A DNA stretch of 64,000 bases from Kryptolebias marmoratus (taxonomy: Eukaryota > Chordata > Actinopteri > Cyprinodontiformes > Rivulidae). Positions within the stretch are counted from its first letter, which is position 1; each line of letters starts with the position of its first letter. The notes beneath the pieces were generated by a model that was not told where the DNA came from, did no database searches, and saw nothing but the letters and a program-made list of their open reading frames with translations. The translations under genes and the position numbers were made by a program. Location of the stretch: NCBI RefSeq assembly GCF_001649575.2, contig NC_051430.1, positions 19,969,836 to 20,033,835 on the forward strand, in the 5' to 3' direction. Below are positions 26,201-40,669 of this stretch, one piece after another.

Positions 26201-29200
26201 AGTTAACTAACTAATCTCTTGTTATTTCCCATCTTGGCTGTGCCGCTTTGTGTGGGGTCTCGCTGACCTAGTCATGCAGAACCAGTAGCTGCAGGGCAAA
26301 TTCAACTTATCAACATATCCATCTTTTCTTTTTTTTTCTAGATCGATTCACATAAACAGAGTGACTCAGTCACTCGTTTACCTCTGGATCTGAACTTCTA
26401 ACCTTTACTTTGCTTAGCCATGATTATTTCCTTTTTCTGATGGCCTTTTCAAATGCATATTGCTCTCAGTGCTGATGTAAAACAGAAAACAGAAACAAGC
26501 AGAGCAGCAGCAGTGTTTAAACTCGTTTGTGTTGTCCAATTGCAGGCGTGTTTTGCATAACAAGAGAATCAGCTTCAGGATCCAGTAGAGACAGAATCAA
26601 AGTGGTGCTTTCTAACTTTTAACGTACAAATTCATGAACAGATTAAACACAAAGACACAGATTTTAGGTCTTCAGGACATCCTAGCACACATGCTGTCAC
26701 ATTAAACTGAACATATTAGCAAGATCTGAGAAAATTATCAACAGTATAAATGGAATTCAATAGTTCTGCAGGCAATGTAGCAAAATCCTTTGGTGCAAAA
26801 ATCAAATACTGTGTTTTTCTAAATTTTATCTAAGGACTTCTGCTTGTTAGAGGATACCAACAGGTTTCAAAACTTAAAGCACAATTTGAACCAAGCAAAA
26901 AAAAGAGCTTGAATGTCAGCTGTGAATTCTTAATCTCATTGTTTATGTATATCCATATGTTGCTAATGCAGAGCATCCGTCAGCTCTGTGACTAATGAAA
27001 GTCTGATGCTCAAACTAGTCATGTAAGGTTAATGATGCATACAGTTAACTTTTGTTCATGTTTTTGAGATTCTGAACCCCATCTGTTTAATAGCAGAAAA
27101 AACAAACAAAAACAAAAGTAAATCCCCTTGCACATTTAGGGTTTTACATCCTATTATAAAATAAAAAAAAAATAGACCAAAACCATCTTGTCTAATACTT
27201 AAGTCAATACAACTTCAGATAAGCAAGTCATAACAGTATACCATGACAGCAGATTTAAAATCAAAATCCAAAGCAAGTGTGCAAATGTACACCTTCAATA
27301 CCATAATTAGAATTAAGATGGCATGTTGTAGCCAAGTTCTGCTTTTAAAAGGTACTTGCACTTTATTCATTGGTCTTGAACAGGTATGTGTTTGCTTACA
27401 CCATGAAATGGGAGAAAAGACATTACCAATCCATCTTATATGAGTAGTTGTTGGTACTCATCAAAGACTTTTTATAAACAATCCTATGTTCGTCATTATA
27501 GTGGTATATCAGTGGGAACCATTTTGGGAACCAACTGCACACTTACTTGTGTTAAATGGAATTCAGCATTATAATACTCTGAAATAAAAATTATAGATAA
27601 ATTGACTCAACGTGCAGCAACGTGTCATTTTTCTTCCCATTAAAATCCTTCATTGTAAAAGCCTTATTAAAACTATTTAAAAACATTTACTTTATATTGT
27701 AGCCAAGAATTGTTTGTGTAATTTGAAAAAAAAAAAAGAAACTTTGCCACAGAAATAATATTTTCTGTTAAGTCCTGCTCCTAATAGAAATCACTGGAAC
27801 AAAAAGCTCCATAATTGTAATGCAAGGCCTAGAGAAAACAATCTCACTGAGAAGAAACAAAATAAATGCACAGAGCCGAGGGGCTTCAACTTCTCTCCTT
27901 TTTCAAAGATGGTCCGCTGACTTGTGATATAATTCTGCTGCCCCAAGTGCTTAGAAAAGAAAACAAGGGAGAATGTTTCAGTTTAAAGTAAAAATATGTT
28001 TTCAAGGTGGAAAGACTTCACTTGCAGAACTTACTTATTATTCTCTTCTTGCCACTTTGAAAACATTTTGTGGTCTTTTTGCCTGCTGGCGTCTGAGCGT
28101 GTGAAGTCTCTCACAGCTTTGAACTGTATACTCGTTCCTTCAAGCTTCACTAATATTTGTGAATTCACCAGCACGGATTGCATCTGGGATACATGTCAAA
28201 TTAGTTTGCAATAAGGAGCCAGTAAACAAACCAACTACTCAACAGAACGACATATGACCTGCATGTTTATTTACAACAACATTATTCTCTGTTTTTTAAG
28301 GCTACTGGAAAAGTTGTAATTCTTATCAGTTCCTCTAATGAACTACACGTTACCACCTTAGACTTAACTGTACTCTAAATTATTTTTTATCATTACCAAT
28401 GAAAAAAGTACAAGTAAGCAGGACGTCAATAGAGTGTTTGTGTTGAACCATTAATGTGGTTATGGTTCCCAATAAACATTAAAAATACAGTTTGATACTT
28501 GATGATCATTTTGAGAATTTTCCTAAAAAAGAAAATCTGTATGACATTCCAATATGTAAAAAGAATCACTGCACGTCTGAAGGATCAATTATAGCTAAAT
28601 CCAATGTCGGGTGTAAGCCCGCTCTCGCAGGAAAACACATATGAGGAATATAATAATGTCACAGCACAAAATGTCACGGGCTAAGAATGTTTAGCAACAG
28701 ATCATGAGGCTATTGTTTTGTATAATGCAGAATCACTGATTGGGACAGCAACCCAAGAGTGTCATGGTTCAAATTCTATACATTGTCACTGTTTACGTAT
28801 TTCAACAATGTGTTTTATCTCCTAAACCCAATCATGTAGGAAAGAAGTGAAGTCGAAATTCTAAAGAAACGTGGAAAACTTTTAGCAAAATCGGTCCCAA
28901 CATTGCAATGTTTTTAAGGCGTATTTAAACAAGTATGCGTTTCTAACCATTAAATAAGTAAAACCAACATATTTTGAGCCTTTATTGTTGAACTACAAAG
29001 TTTTGCTCTGTGGACAAACAATGTGTTTTACCATGAGATTGGTTTGTGGGTCTTGGCTTAAGCTTGCACCATACACAGTGACTAACAACATAATTTTGCC
29101 AAAATTTCACCTTAAAACTGAAATTTCAAAATCCCAGTGTTACTTTTAATATTCTTTATAATAGCTTTTATTCTTTATATTCTTGGCTGTAATAGAAACT

Positions 29201-30454
29201 GTGGAGCATGAACAAACAAAAACCCCAAACTCACAATTTCTAGAGTAAGACGATTCAGTGTCTCTCATTTTGTTTCTTGAGTCATTTTGCCGGCATGATA
29301 TGTATCCTTTTAGCAAAAGGTCACTAAAAATCAATACAAAGTTTGTCTAGGTGATCACCTAAACTGCATGATAGACCATTTCTGTCCTGATAAAAGTGGT
29401 TTCATAAAGAATGACAGTGCTTCCTTAGAGCAGAAGATGCCACTGAATGATTTCAGTATAAACAAGGGACTTTATATTCACTAGATCTCAACACAGCTCT
29501 CCACTTACAAAAGATTTGGTGGCAGTGAGTCAGAAAGCACTTTGCATTGTCAAATGCAGGATGGTGCTCCATCCCTGTGGTGGAGATCAACAGGCTTCCA
29601 GAGTACTACTTAAGGAGAAGAACATAAGACTTTTATTTATTCAGCTGGTCTCTAATCATTGGCACTTATCATTTAAAAATCTTCCTCACCTGTTTTAACC
29701 TTCACATGTAGACGTCATATTGTGGATTCATTTGGCAAACTTAAAGTTTTTCTTTGTGCCACTACACTCTGGTCAATAATATAGCAGATGACCAAAGTTT
29801 AGTCACGAGCTGCTGTCTCATTCTACTGCAGAAGGATGTTTGTACTTAACTAAAAGGAAACAAACTTATTACTGAACCTGATATTTTGGCTCTTTTTTCT
29901 TAAACTGTGATTTTAACAATTATAAAATTGTGAATAACTTTATGATTTATTCCTGAGTTTATCAAACAAAGTCAATCTCTTCAGAGTCTTTTAACTTGGA
30001 CTGAGATTTCTAATATAAAAGCCTTTCATTTAAGCCCACCATTGATTATTGCCAGAGTGTTTTAATCAGTTTTTTCCTTTTTACATACTGATGAAACCTG
30101 TTAAAAAACCTGTTGTGTAATTTTAAGAATTTTTCAGATTTAGCCAAGATAAAACAGTAATTTTTACTCTTGGCCTCTCTCATGTATAGACTTGCTTATT
30201 ACGTTGTTATGCCTCTGTTTAATAATTACTGCTCTGGCTTTCACAAGCTCGAGCACAGCTCATTTCAGAAAGGAGCAACTGTGATGGTAGTAGACCTAAG
30301 ATAAAAGGTAATTAGGAATAATGCTGCAGATGAGGAGACAAAAAAAAATCGAGAGAGAGACAACACAGATCATGTTAAAAGAAGAACCTGACATTCTGAC
30401 TAATTTTTCTTCCTCATCTTGCTCACATTATGACAAGCTAAAATCCCCAGAAGC
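23241..30454. other. intronic stretch, nothing specific recognised
   Basis: AT-rich sequence with short A/T homopolymers and a CA-rich patch near 26120-26160. Short open frames only; no recognised repeat family, exon or RNA gene. Confidence 0.6.
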
Positions 30455-30580
30455 TTGTACTTGAGACTCCAAAATGGCATGCTGACACTGCTGGCATTTA
30501 TTATCACAATCAATACAGAACAAGGGCTGTGAGCTGGCTCATTAGCTTCCAACCAAAGTCACTGGTTATAATGAAGAATT
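30455..30580. promoter_or_regulatory. candidate conserved non-coding element
   Basis: GCTGGCATTTATTATCACAA, then TCAATACAGAACAAGG and GGCTCATTAGCTTCC, form a repeat-free block with HOX- and SOX-like cores just upstream of a purine-rich tract. Confidence 0.28.
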
Positions 30581-30984
30581 CAACACTGATGTATTTCGTT
30601 TGCTCAGAAACATTGTTTTTTTAGTGTGAGAATTATCAAATAAAAAAAAAAATACAACAACAAATGTAGTAATATAGTGATTTTAACCCACAAGACAACA
30701 GAATCTTTAAAGTCAAAAGATGTATGAGAAGCTATTTTAAAAAAACAGTACATGAAAAAAGAAATGCTTTTTAGAGAAGCATATCTACTATCTTTGCATT
30801 TCCGCAGTCAACGTTGAACTTGTTTGCATTATTGAGACACAAGACTGACTGGAAAACAGCTGTGTACAAAGTGAGTAAGCATAGAGAGACGGAGAAAGAT
30901 GATAGAGAGAATAATATGATTGGTAATGTGTCTGTAATAGGGTCAGAAGCTAAAGTCCATTATAAAACCCCTTTGAGACCCTAT

Positions 30985-32000
30985 TTATAGTGACCTAAGG
31001 AGGAGTGAGAGGTAGGAAAGAATACAGAGAGCAAGTGGGGTAGGTGAAAAAATGAGGGCTAGAGAGGTAAAAGAAGAAGGAGAAAAGACAACTTTGAGAC
31101 TTAGAGGTTTGATGGGAGATAGTTGGTAGAAAGATGCCAAAGAGCAAAGCAAAGTGAGATGGAGTTTTAGGGAAGAAAGGGGGATGTGTAAAGCAGGAAA
31201 TGTGGATTTAAGATGAGTGTAGGGAGTCAGGATTGATGCCAGAATGAAAAGGGGAAGGATAGGGGGAGGACTGTGAAAGAGAAGAGAGACACAGCAGGGG
31301 AGGAGGACAGGCTGGCCAGCCAGGAAAGAAAACCAAGTCATGCAATCGGAAGGAAAAAGAGAGCCAGAGAAAGAAGAGGGATAAAAAAGAAAGGAAGTGA
31401 GAGATGGTGAGCCTCCAGATGGAGGAAGGCATAAGCAGTGAATTGATCCAATTTTATCTTCAAGCTCTGAATAAAATAGCCAAAACATGGGAAAATCTTC
31501 AAATGACTCAAGCCTGTAAGCCTTTATTAATTGATTTTAGGCCTTCTTATTGTGTGCACATTTGTGTGTACCCTCACCCAGAAAATTATCTGCAAAACCT
31601 AGCAGAGCATAGTGTTTTAATTCCTTTCTGAGGAAAATTGGTGGAGCAATGCAAGAATATGGAAAATGAGATGGCAAACAAAGTAAAAAATGGATAGAAG
31701 ACATGGTATTGCAGATTTGTCTGAAAAACATGAGACACTTTTAAAAAGGCCAAAAGAAAGAGAAGATCTAATGTTGCAAAAAGTGGCTGGGTGGGTAGAG
31801 GTCGATGTGAAATACGCCTGCGGGGAAGTGACCTAAGAAAGACGGATGGCTAAATCTATGCCATTACTCCAAAGCAAAAGTAGAGAGAAAGTAGGCTGAA
31901 AGGAAGAGAAAAAAGGGACAGAAAGGTGGCACAAAAATGGAACGAAAAGCAAGATTTCTAAAGAACGTTAAGTCATTGCAGACCAACTGAACAAAGAACA
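30985..32000 (+). repeat. long purine-rich tract
   Basis: About 1 kb of the + strand is dominated by A and G (AGGAGGAGTGAGAGGTAGGA, AAGAAGAAGGAGAAAAG, GAGAAAGAAGAGGG). This is the only large tract with purines on the + strand. The 167-codon minus-strand frame here is a by-product of it. Confidence 0.75.
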
Positions 32001-34518
32001 GAGAAGTACCAGATGGATGAAGCTACATACATTTATAAAGACGAGCAGACAGAGGCGAACATTGACATATTGACTGGTTGAAAATATGCAAAGACATGTT
32101 GAACAGAGACATGGAGAGTTAAATGTGGATCACGCAGCTCTGACTTGTTTTACAACCTCACATCCTCTCAGCTTTCAGCCTCCCAGAAAAACATTATCCT
32201 ATCTCCCTGAAAATAGAAGTTCTTCCTCAGCCAGTGTTTTGATATTCTAATGTACTGCCCTGCGCTGGCTGTTTGTATTAATAGCGATACTAAACTGTGA
32301 TAGTAGAACGTGAATGAAAGCTTTGCTTTTCCCTCAGGCCTTTGGATAAGGGAGACAGAATCCATCTGGAAGATAACATTACACAGCAACTCGCACAAGT
32401 TTTTTTTTTTTTCCTTTTTCTTTTTTTAACCCTCATAAGCTCACATAAGACTACACATGTCAACGAAATATTCCATCTGCATTTGAGTATGCATGTGCGT
32501 GTGATACAAAAGGAAACTTTTGTATTTCATTGCTTACAATGTTTTTTATGATTCTTTTGTTCTTTCTTATTCTCCTGTCTGAAAAGCTGCTTTGTGAATA
32601 AGTCCCTGCCTTATTATTCTGTTATTTAATTTCCAGTACTGATCACATGTAGTTCAGTATATCTGGCACAGGAAGCATAGCATTTGTTTGGCCATGACAG
32701 TTAGTTACAGTTTGTATATTTGCTAATCAATCTGATGAAATATAAACACCATAAACTTGTACTGGTGTTACAGTTTTCTGTAATTCTGTCTAATGCAGGG
32801 TGGGGATCAACTACTATAGCATGACGGGAGAAGAAGTGAGGGCAAAATGAGCAATGGTAGAGATGCTACTCCCCTCTAAAAGGCCTGACATTACCGGTTT
32901 ATATGCCTGTAACCTTATTCAGAGGGAGGAGGTGGAACTGAAACCCACAGCTTATTTAAAAACTCAAATAGCTTGGCTCTCATCTGGTCTCTCCAGGTCC
33001 GCAGTGGCTGATAGTGTGACATTTAGGGTTCCACCCACAAACTGAGGCACATTAAAGACACTGAAAAAAAGAAGAAGAAGAAAAAAAAGAAAAACCTGTA
33101 ACCAAATCCTCTTTGCCTTGTGCTCAACCTTGAAAGAGCTGATTCAGATAAAAACCCCTGCTGCAGACCATCATGTGGTGTCCAGTGAGGTGTATCTGTG
33201 CTGTCTTTGCTCTGCAGAAACTGGAGATAAGCACTGGCTTAAGGTCCACTTCAGGACAAAAGAGGCATATTTTCCTATTTTTCTCCATGTTTGAGCTCTA
33301 GAAATCCCTTCCAAAATCTTGAAGTGAAAAAATACCAAAGAAAAAAGATGCAAGGGAGCCTTAAAAGCAAAAAAAGGAGAGCAAAGCAATGATAATGATA
33401 AGGCAGAGGAAGAGAGTGAAGTTGTACAATAATTTAAGAACTAATAACAGATGCAGAAGGGCAAGCGTCAATACACTTAGATCTCAGTAGAGTAACTGTG
33501 TGTGTCTGTGTCTGTGTTTATGTGCAAGTAAATCTTGGCAAAAACAGCTAATAAAAAATAGCTACTGAGAGCTCTAACACTGCCTACCTGCAAACACCCA
33601 CACATCATCTGCCCGCTGCTGAAAATTCGCGTGTGCCCAATTGTATAAACAAGTGATGTATGTCCAAGTTTAAATCTGTTTGGGAGCGTAAGAACGTGAC
33701 TCTCAGCCAAGCATTATCTGAGATGCCTCAAGTCAAGTGCATGAAAAACATTTTTGTATTTTTTTGATTTGTTCACTTCATAACTCTTGTTTTTGCCTTT
33801 TTATTTTCCTTTCTATCTTTGTTTTTTGTTGTTGTTTCTTTTATTTTGTTTTTCTTAATACATTCCCTTTCCTGTTAGCCTTGGCAACCTCAGATTTTAA
33901 GACTTAGCAGTATTATTCATATCACTGCAGTTAAAAATACAATTAGCTTTTGAGCAAGATGCTTTAGCTCAACTTTTTCTTTATTCATCAGTTTTGTTGC
34001 CAAAACTTTTAACCTTTTGAGCTTTTTCCTAGTTTGAATATACTTGTACATATTTTGTGCAATAAATTAGATTTTGTACCAAAAGTGGTGTTTCTGACAG
34101 GTTAAGGGCTCTCCACATCAGTATGCTTCATCCTAAATGAATAATACTTGCACTGAGCAATTCTTGCCCTGTCTGAAACTTACAATCTTGTATCTCGACG
34201 TTAAATGGTGCCTTGCCTCAGTAACTGTTAAGATACAAGTTTGTAAAAAAGGGTTGAGTTAACACATTACTCTTGCTGTTCTGTTTTGCAATATGTTTCA
34301 CACAGAATATTATTAGTAAGAAACATCAGACCAATTCAGTTAACCATAGACTTCAACATAAGTAACTGTTCAATGCAAAAGGGATGACAGTGTAAAAGTT
34401 TACAAGATAGGGTTCACCTGTACTACATTGACATTTTTAAGAGTTAAGTTGTTTTAGAATAGCAGAACATTGGTTTGGAACTGCCACAACCCCTCCATCT
34501 CCCACCCTTGATTTTGAC

Positions 34519-34709
34519 CAGTGGTATCCAATCCTGATCCTGGAGGGACACTATCCTGAATGTTTTAGATGTTTTCTTGCTCTTCAGCAGGTCTTCAAAT
34601 TCTGCAGAAGCCTGGTAATCACTTGGTCATTCAAATCAAGTGTCACAGTAAAGAAACACCTAAAACATTCAGGATAGAGGCCCTCCAGGACCAGGACTGG
34701 ACACCACTG
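34519..34709. mobile_element. hAT-type foldback MITE, 191 bp
   Basis: Terminal inverted repeats of about 56 bp with roughly six mismatches: the left end starts CAGTGGTATCCAATCCTGAT, the right end (inverted) CAGTGGTGTCCAGTCCTGGT. Both arms contain CTATCCTGAATGTTTTAG. Flanking 8-mers ATTTTGAC and GTTTTGTC match at 6 of 8 positions, consistent with a decayed 8-bp target duplication as made by hAT transposons. CAGTGGTG termini of this kind are common in teleost genomes. No transposase is encoded. Confidence 0.85.
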
Positions 34710-35406
34710 GTTTTGTCCTTATCTCAACTATACCAAAAAAACCTTATGTTTGATTCTCCAAACTGTCCATCCCCCTCCCCCAGTGGTGACTACTGACTCA
34801 ACTCCAGAGAATGCCAAATAAATAAAAATTCTAAATATTCCTAAAGTAATAGAAAAAACAGTAAATATGTCATTAGAAAACACTGGAAATGCACTGCACA
34901 ATTACTTAGACTCATGGAGGTCACCAATCATTAAATTTCCAGCTACTGTGTTCATTCATATCTAGTTGTCAAAGACAAAACAAAAGTTTAGACTCCATAA
35001 AATGAGCACTGCATCAGCATAAATGCAAACACACACACACACAAATGCAGACACATACCTACACAGAACTGCTTGGGATTACTGAAAGCCTGTTTAAAAA
35101 TGCATGTGCACTGGCTGTGAGCTTTGTGCGCTGACCTGATAACTGAAGGTGATGTGACTTTCAGAATTATAATTTGGGAGGAAATTAAATATGCAGAGAC
35201 CATGCCTGTTTGCGTTTTTCTTGTGTAGGGTTGTGTAATAAGACACTGGGAGTGTCTGGAGTTCAGTGTGTATCTGCAGTTGCTATCACCACTGGCAGTC
35301 ATTGCCACCATGGAAGGGGGGCGACCATGCAATGGCTTGTGTCTGTGTATGCATATAATTTTTTCTCTACTTTTTAGCAAAATATTTTATGATTCAGTGC
35401 ACAGAA

Positions 35407-35665
35407 TTTGATAAAACTCAGAAAATAATCATTGGATGTACATCTACAGCTGATAAAATTTTGGAGTCAACCCAATTCAGTATAGCCACCACAGCTAATC
35501 AGCCTTAGCAAACACATAAATGATGATAAGTCACTCAGAGTTACAGATATTGAACTAACACTTGGTGTGGTAGTACCTGAAGGTCATCCCCAACACATAC
35601 TTTTAATGCTAACAGATCTTGCAAAATAGTTGTTTAAACTCTAGCATGCAAGGCAATCTGCAATC
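35407..35665 (+). repeat. dispersed repeat family B, copy B1
   Basis: Shares with 46989-47300 the ordered blocks ATCATTGGATG, TTTTGGAGTCAACCCAATT, ACAGATATTGA, CTTGGTGTGGTAGTA and a following GCTAA-AT-CTT block. Matches a non-coding repeat I recall from teleost genomes; its class (LINE tail or DNA element) is not assigned. Confidence 0.7.
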
Positions 35666-36049
35666 TTGAATGCTAGTTTCATTTGTCATAAAAGGGACAT
35701 ATCAAAAGTTTAAACAACTGACAAACAAAAACCTGTACTTCTTGTATTTTTTAGTGTTTCTTGTACATACAGAAGCCAGTTTGTGAAGGATTAAGAAACT
35801 TCATGACGAGTTTGACTTGTATTTATAATATGCATTTTTTACCCATAAGGCCACCTGCATACCTTAGATTTATTCTTTCTTTTTCTCTCCAAATAGTACC
35901 CCACTCTGGGTCTTTTAACTGGGGCCAGCTGCAGCCTCACTGAGTCACCGCTCTGCAGGCGAGGCTGCAAATCTTCTTTCAAGCTTTAGTTTGGGCCTTA
36001 TGTGTCATGATGTTGAAAGTCAGAGGACACCAGCCAGCTGTCACTGTCT

Positions 36050-36150
36050 GCTCTGTATTGAGATAGTCAAGCGTTCAAGTATTTTCTGCAATTATGAATT
36101 GCCTACTATGGCTCTGAAAGCCAAGTAGATAAATAATTGCTTCTGACAAC
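36050..36150. promoter_or_regulatory. candidate regulatory block with palindromic core
   Basis: GCAATTATGAATTGC, an inverted repeat of GCAATT/AATTGC, lies in repeat-free sequence with GATAAATAATTGC nearby. Confidence 0.2.
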
Positions 36151-39100
36151 CTGTGCATGTTCTATTTTATCATCCAGGGGATTATTTCTGTCATCATGTA
36201 GAAATAGTTGACCACCCAGGTCTTAGACACACACAAAAAAGTAACAGTACTATAAAGTGCAATAAAATGGACAAAAACACATGCTCACATGCAAAAAAGT
36301 GAACATTGTCATTTTTGTAATGATTCGGTCCAAATGGCTCCAGTGTAGATATAATGTGTCCCTGAGGTTCATATTATAATATATGTAGATTTAATTGATC
36401 CCTTTGGACAAAGTTAATAGACTGATTAGGTTTCCTTACTTCTCTTTCAATGTGTGTTTCTTTTAATCAAAGTGCAGACTGAGTATAAAACTTGAATTAA
36501 GTTTTAAATAAATGCTGACCATGTGTGACTGTTTGGGGGTTTCAGAAGGAATGTGACCCTTAAAGTAATTTTCTGAACAGCTCTGTCAAGAAGCTCAGCT
36601 GACTAAACTCGCCCACGATTTTCTTTTTTTTTATAAACACATTTGTCTGTTAAAGATACATCTTCCCACACCTGCATGCTGGTAGTTTATCATATGTTCT
36701 GTCAGCTAGCAAAGTGATTTTTCTTATCATTCTCATCGGAGCCACTTATCCTACAATTTGGAAAAAAAAAAAAATCTCTGGAAAAAAAGTTAGAAAAAAC
36801 CTCACCAAATTCACATAAAATGAAATAAGAAAGATGTCGAGATTAGAAGTGCACCACTAATAGACTTTCATTCTACTTTCTGACCACATTTCTAAAACAG
36901 TGTTGTCCTTATTTATTTATTTACTTTTAAAAAGCAAAAAAAAAAAAAAAAACTAACCCATTAAGTAAAACAGACCTTGAAAAAACTGCAGTAGCATCAG
37001 TTGATAGTGACACAAATACCATAAAAACAAATCTGGTTTTTGGTACATTAAATATAAACTTGGCTAAGCTTAAAAAAAAAAAAAAACTTCTACAGAGGAG
37101 CAGTAATATATACTGGTTTTATCAGTGAAGTTTCTCTCTGTCAGGTCTAAAGGGGTTCCATGTATATCTGCAGTCAGAAAGTGAACAAACTGTACCAACA
37201 TGCTGTGCATGGCATGCATAATAGATTAGTGCATGGTTAAATTTAAGAAAACTTAGTACATAATCCCCATTGGACAAAACGGTTCAGTGCAGAATAATAA
37301 CTTGTATTTGCTGTTTTCTTAAAGCAGTTTTGTCAGCAAATTAAAGCAATTGATAGAAACTAAGGGGGAAAATTCAAGTTACCTCTGCATGTGTGACTAG
37401 CTGAAATTTTTTTACTTCTACTAATATTTGTGTGTGCAGGGTTTCTCACTGATGTGCTGAATGCCTCGGTCCACTGTCTGTGTTTGTGCATGCTCAACCA
37501 CCTCCTTAGGATGGGTTTGGTTGCACACTTTATATATACCCCCTGCGTGATTCTCTCAGGCTGCAGATTTGTGAGTGTTTGTGTGGACGTGATATATCTA
37601 ATGCCACAGCAACAACACACCAGTTTTCTGTCCCTTCATTCATCCCTCACTCTTTTTCTCACAGTATTCATCTCTCTTTTCATCTCTCCGAACTCTCCGA
37701 AGGCCAATCCTAAAAGACTTCAATGTGTATTTTTAAGTTGAATTGGAACTAATGAAGAGTAAACGATGTGGGTTGTGTGTCTGTGTTTTGAGGTATGGTT
37801 GTAGGCAACAGTTCTGTGGGCACGAGGAGCTGTGGGTAATAAGAGTGCCATTTGTGGGAATTTATGTTTTCCTGTTTTTGTGGAACAATGTGCGAATGTT
37901 TGTGAGACGTAAAGCTGGAGTAAGAGAGGAAGAGATGCAGCAACACACAGGAGAAATGTGTGGTTTTTCCTTTGCTTGAATACACAAATGTATTTTGTAC
38001 TTTTGTTTTCAGTTGTGGGATTGTTTTTCTTCAGTTTGTTTCTACGTGAATTTTTGAGTACTTTGGCTGCAAAGCGTCTGAGGTAGGTGGGGATTGTTGT
38101 AGATCTGTTTGCCTGTCCATTGTTGGATGTGTGTGTACTGATGGTTGTGGTAGAAGTTTAGTGGGTAAGGGGGGCACCAGTGGTAAATGTGTTTATGCCT
38201 GTTTACAATGTGTGTGTGAGAGAGTGCCTGGTTCTCAGCATGCATATGTTTTCACAGCTGCTGCTGATTCTTACCACCCGATAAGATAATGAAAAGTATG
38301 ACCTCATGATTTCCACAGCTACTGCACTGATACACATCAGAGACCACTCACACAACCAAGAACACAAGACCCAGACACACACTTCAATTCACATATCATT
38401 TGACCTTATATGGCCCAGTTTGATCTGCTTTAGTTTGCACACATGTTGCATACTCTTTCACACTCAATACTTTTTTGTTTATTTTTTTATGATTACCCCA
38501 AATTTTGATTATGTATTGCAAAATGGTCTGAAATGCTTGAGTTTGGTTATAACTTCAATTTTTATTTTGTTTTTGTTTTGTAATCTTACTACAGTTATAG
38601 ATTTTTAAGACTTAAATTAGTAATAAATCACACTATTCTGTGGTACCAGTTTTACATTTATTCTGTAAACTTTGTGCCAGACTCTTAAACAGCTTTAGAA
38701 AAGCTTTCTTCTGCTGAGATGCTCTGGTTTATGCTCACTTGCAGTAAATTTTTCTTACTATTGTGGGGATGCTTTATTTCATTTCATTTGTCTATTAATA
38801 AAGTTATTTGCGGTGTGTGTAGTACTGAGGGAAAGAGGTTATACATGCCATTGTATAACCGAACCATAGGCAAGATAGAATGAGCCTTTAGCCATGATAT
38901 CTTGAAGCATTTTTCTGTAAGAAAAAGGAGCCCTAACGGCATTGGTTACACTCATGTATAAATGAACATGCAACCCTTCCTCTTTCAGAGGAGGTTGTGT
39001 AGTAGTTTGTGCTTGAGTGTGATTCTCTTTTTCTCTGGTACAAGATAATAAAGGTTTTTGAATACTGTTTAATGTGTTTATGTAATATTCTTGTCTGAGG

Positions 39101-40669
39101 TTTAGGATGAAAAAAAACACAAAAAAACAAAACACAACAGGTATCACCTACAATGAAACATCAAAAAAGTTGAGGTTTGCTCCACAGCTTGTTGATTTTT
39201 CAAATGACAACTCTCCTTTTTGTAGGCTTCTACAAGGTTGTCTCTGTAGGCATCATGTAGAATTTGCATTGTAAGTACATAGAAGATTATCACACTGCTT
39301 CTGGCAACATGAAATTATTGCTTTGATTGAGCATGATTGTGTGTGTTTAGGAAACATGTTTTTATGCTTTAATTTTTATCTAAAACACTGTAGTACTGTG
39401 CATATTGTGACCTGTTGGCCTGCAGAGTAGTTATATGTTTATCAATACAGCCTCTGATTGAAGACATTTACTAATTGTGCATGATATAAACTATTGTTTT
39501 AGACAATTGGTCATTGACTGTTCAGCAATTCATTAATATTGGCATGGACATGTTCCATTACTTTGAACTAACACCATTGGATATAATTTGCAATATAATT
39601 ACTATCAAACAAATTTGACTCAAAATTTATAAATGTTGCAAAACCAAAAACACTTACAGTAACTGGTATGGAGCAAGTGATTTTTTTTTTTTGTATATGT
39701 AGTGACTACAAGGAAAATGGCTTGAAATAGCAACCTCTAACATTTCTTTACTCCTCTTTTCCTGTTTTTTGACTTAAATTTAAAATAAATCCTAGGAGGT
39801 CATTTCTTTCTGTAGTACATTTTCCAATTATTTTTTCATGGAAGCTAGTATTCACAGTTTCCTACAGTGTCGGAGCTCACAGTTCTTGAGTAACTATAAA
39901 GATCTGATTGTTTAATTACCTACATATATACTTACATATTTATTATTTATTTATTCAAAAATGTCACTTTCCATTGGGGTTTTCTTATGTAAAACTTAGA
40001 AATGTGAAGAACAGTACTGATGCAAATGGGACTTGCTTTTTGAATCAATAATTCAATTCAATTCAATCCCAGAGAGAAAATATATGAAATTGATACCAGG
40101 TTTGGATTTTTTTTAAATTAAAAATGGTTTTATCCACATTTCAGCCATTTTAATTTTTGTTTCAGTACCGATACAAGATCTTTGACACTCAGACATAGTT
40201 GGTCACTTGTGATAACTTCATTCTCAGCTGGTTTTCAGACCTTTTAGTTGTGGTTTTCAAATGTGAACGGGGCCAGAGGTTTGAATGGGGGATGGGTGTT
40301 ATACGTGTTCTTACTTCTAGTACATATTTACAACATACCGTAAATTAAACCTGGACATTGTTCTGCTCCAGCCATTCATTACTGATGACAGCATTCAGGT
40401 AAGATGTTTATGAGCTGGGCTGTTAGGCCCAGTAAGTCATTCTGCCAGGAGAAGAGCAGGGTTGGGGTAAAAATGAGGTGAAACAAAAGGTAGACAGAGT
40501 GGGGGGAAAGAAATCATACAGAGGGAGTGAAGGTGGGAGTTGGTGTGAGAAGGCAAAGTTGATGGAGTGGAGAAAAGAAACAGTAGGTATTTCTGGGGAG
40601 GAAGCTTTTATTTACAGGAAAATGTAACCTTGCCCCCTCCCCTTTTTCTCCACTCCTTCCACCCTCTTC
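36151..40669. other. intronic stretch, little recognised
   Basis: A homopolymers at about 36764, 36937 and 37071, TG-rich sequence near 37430-38230 and a T-rich block near 38460-38580. No exon or known repeat recognised on either strand. Confidence 0.55.

Noticed and set aside
30985..31488. 167-codon open frame on the minus strand
   Set aside because: Low-complexity Ser/Leu/Phe/Pro string from the purine-rich tract; no domain or splice structure.
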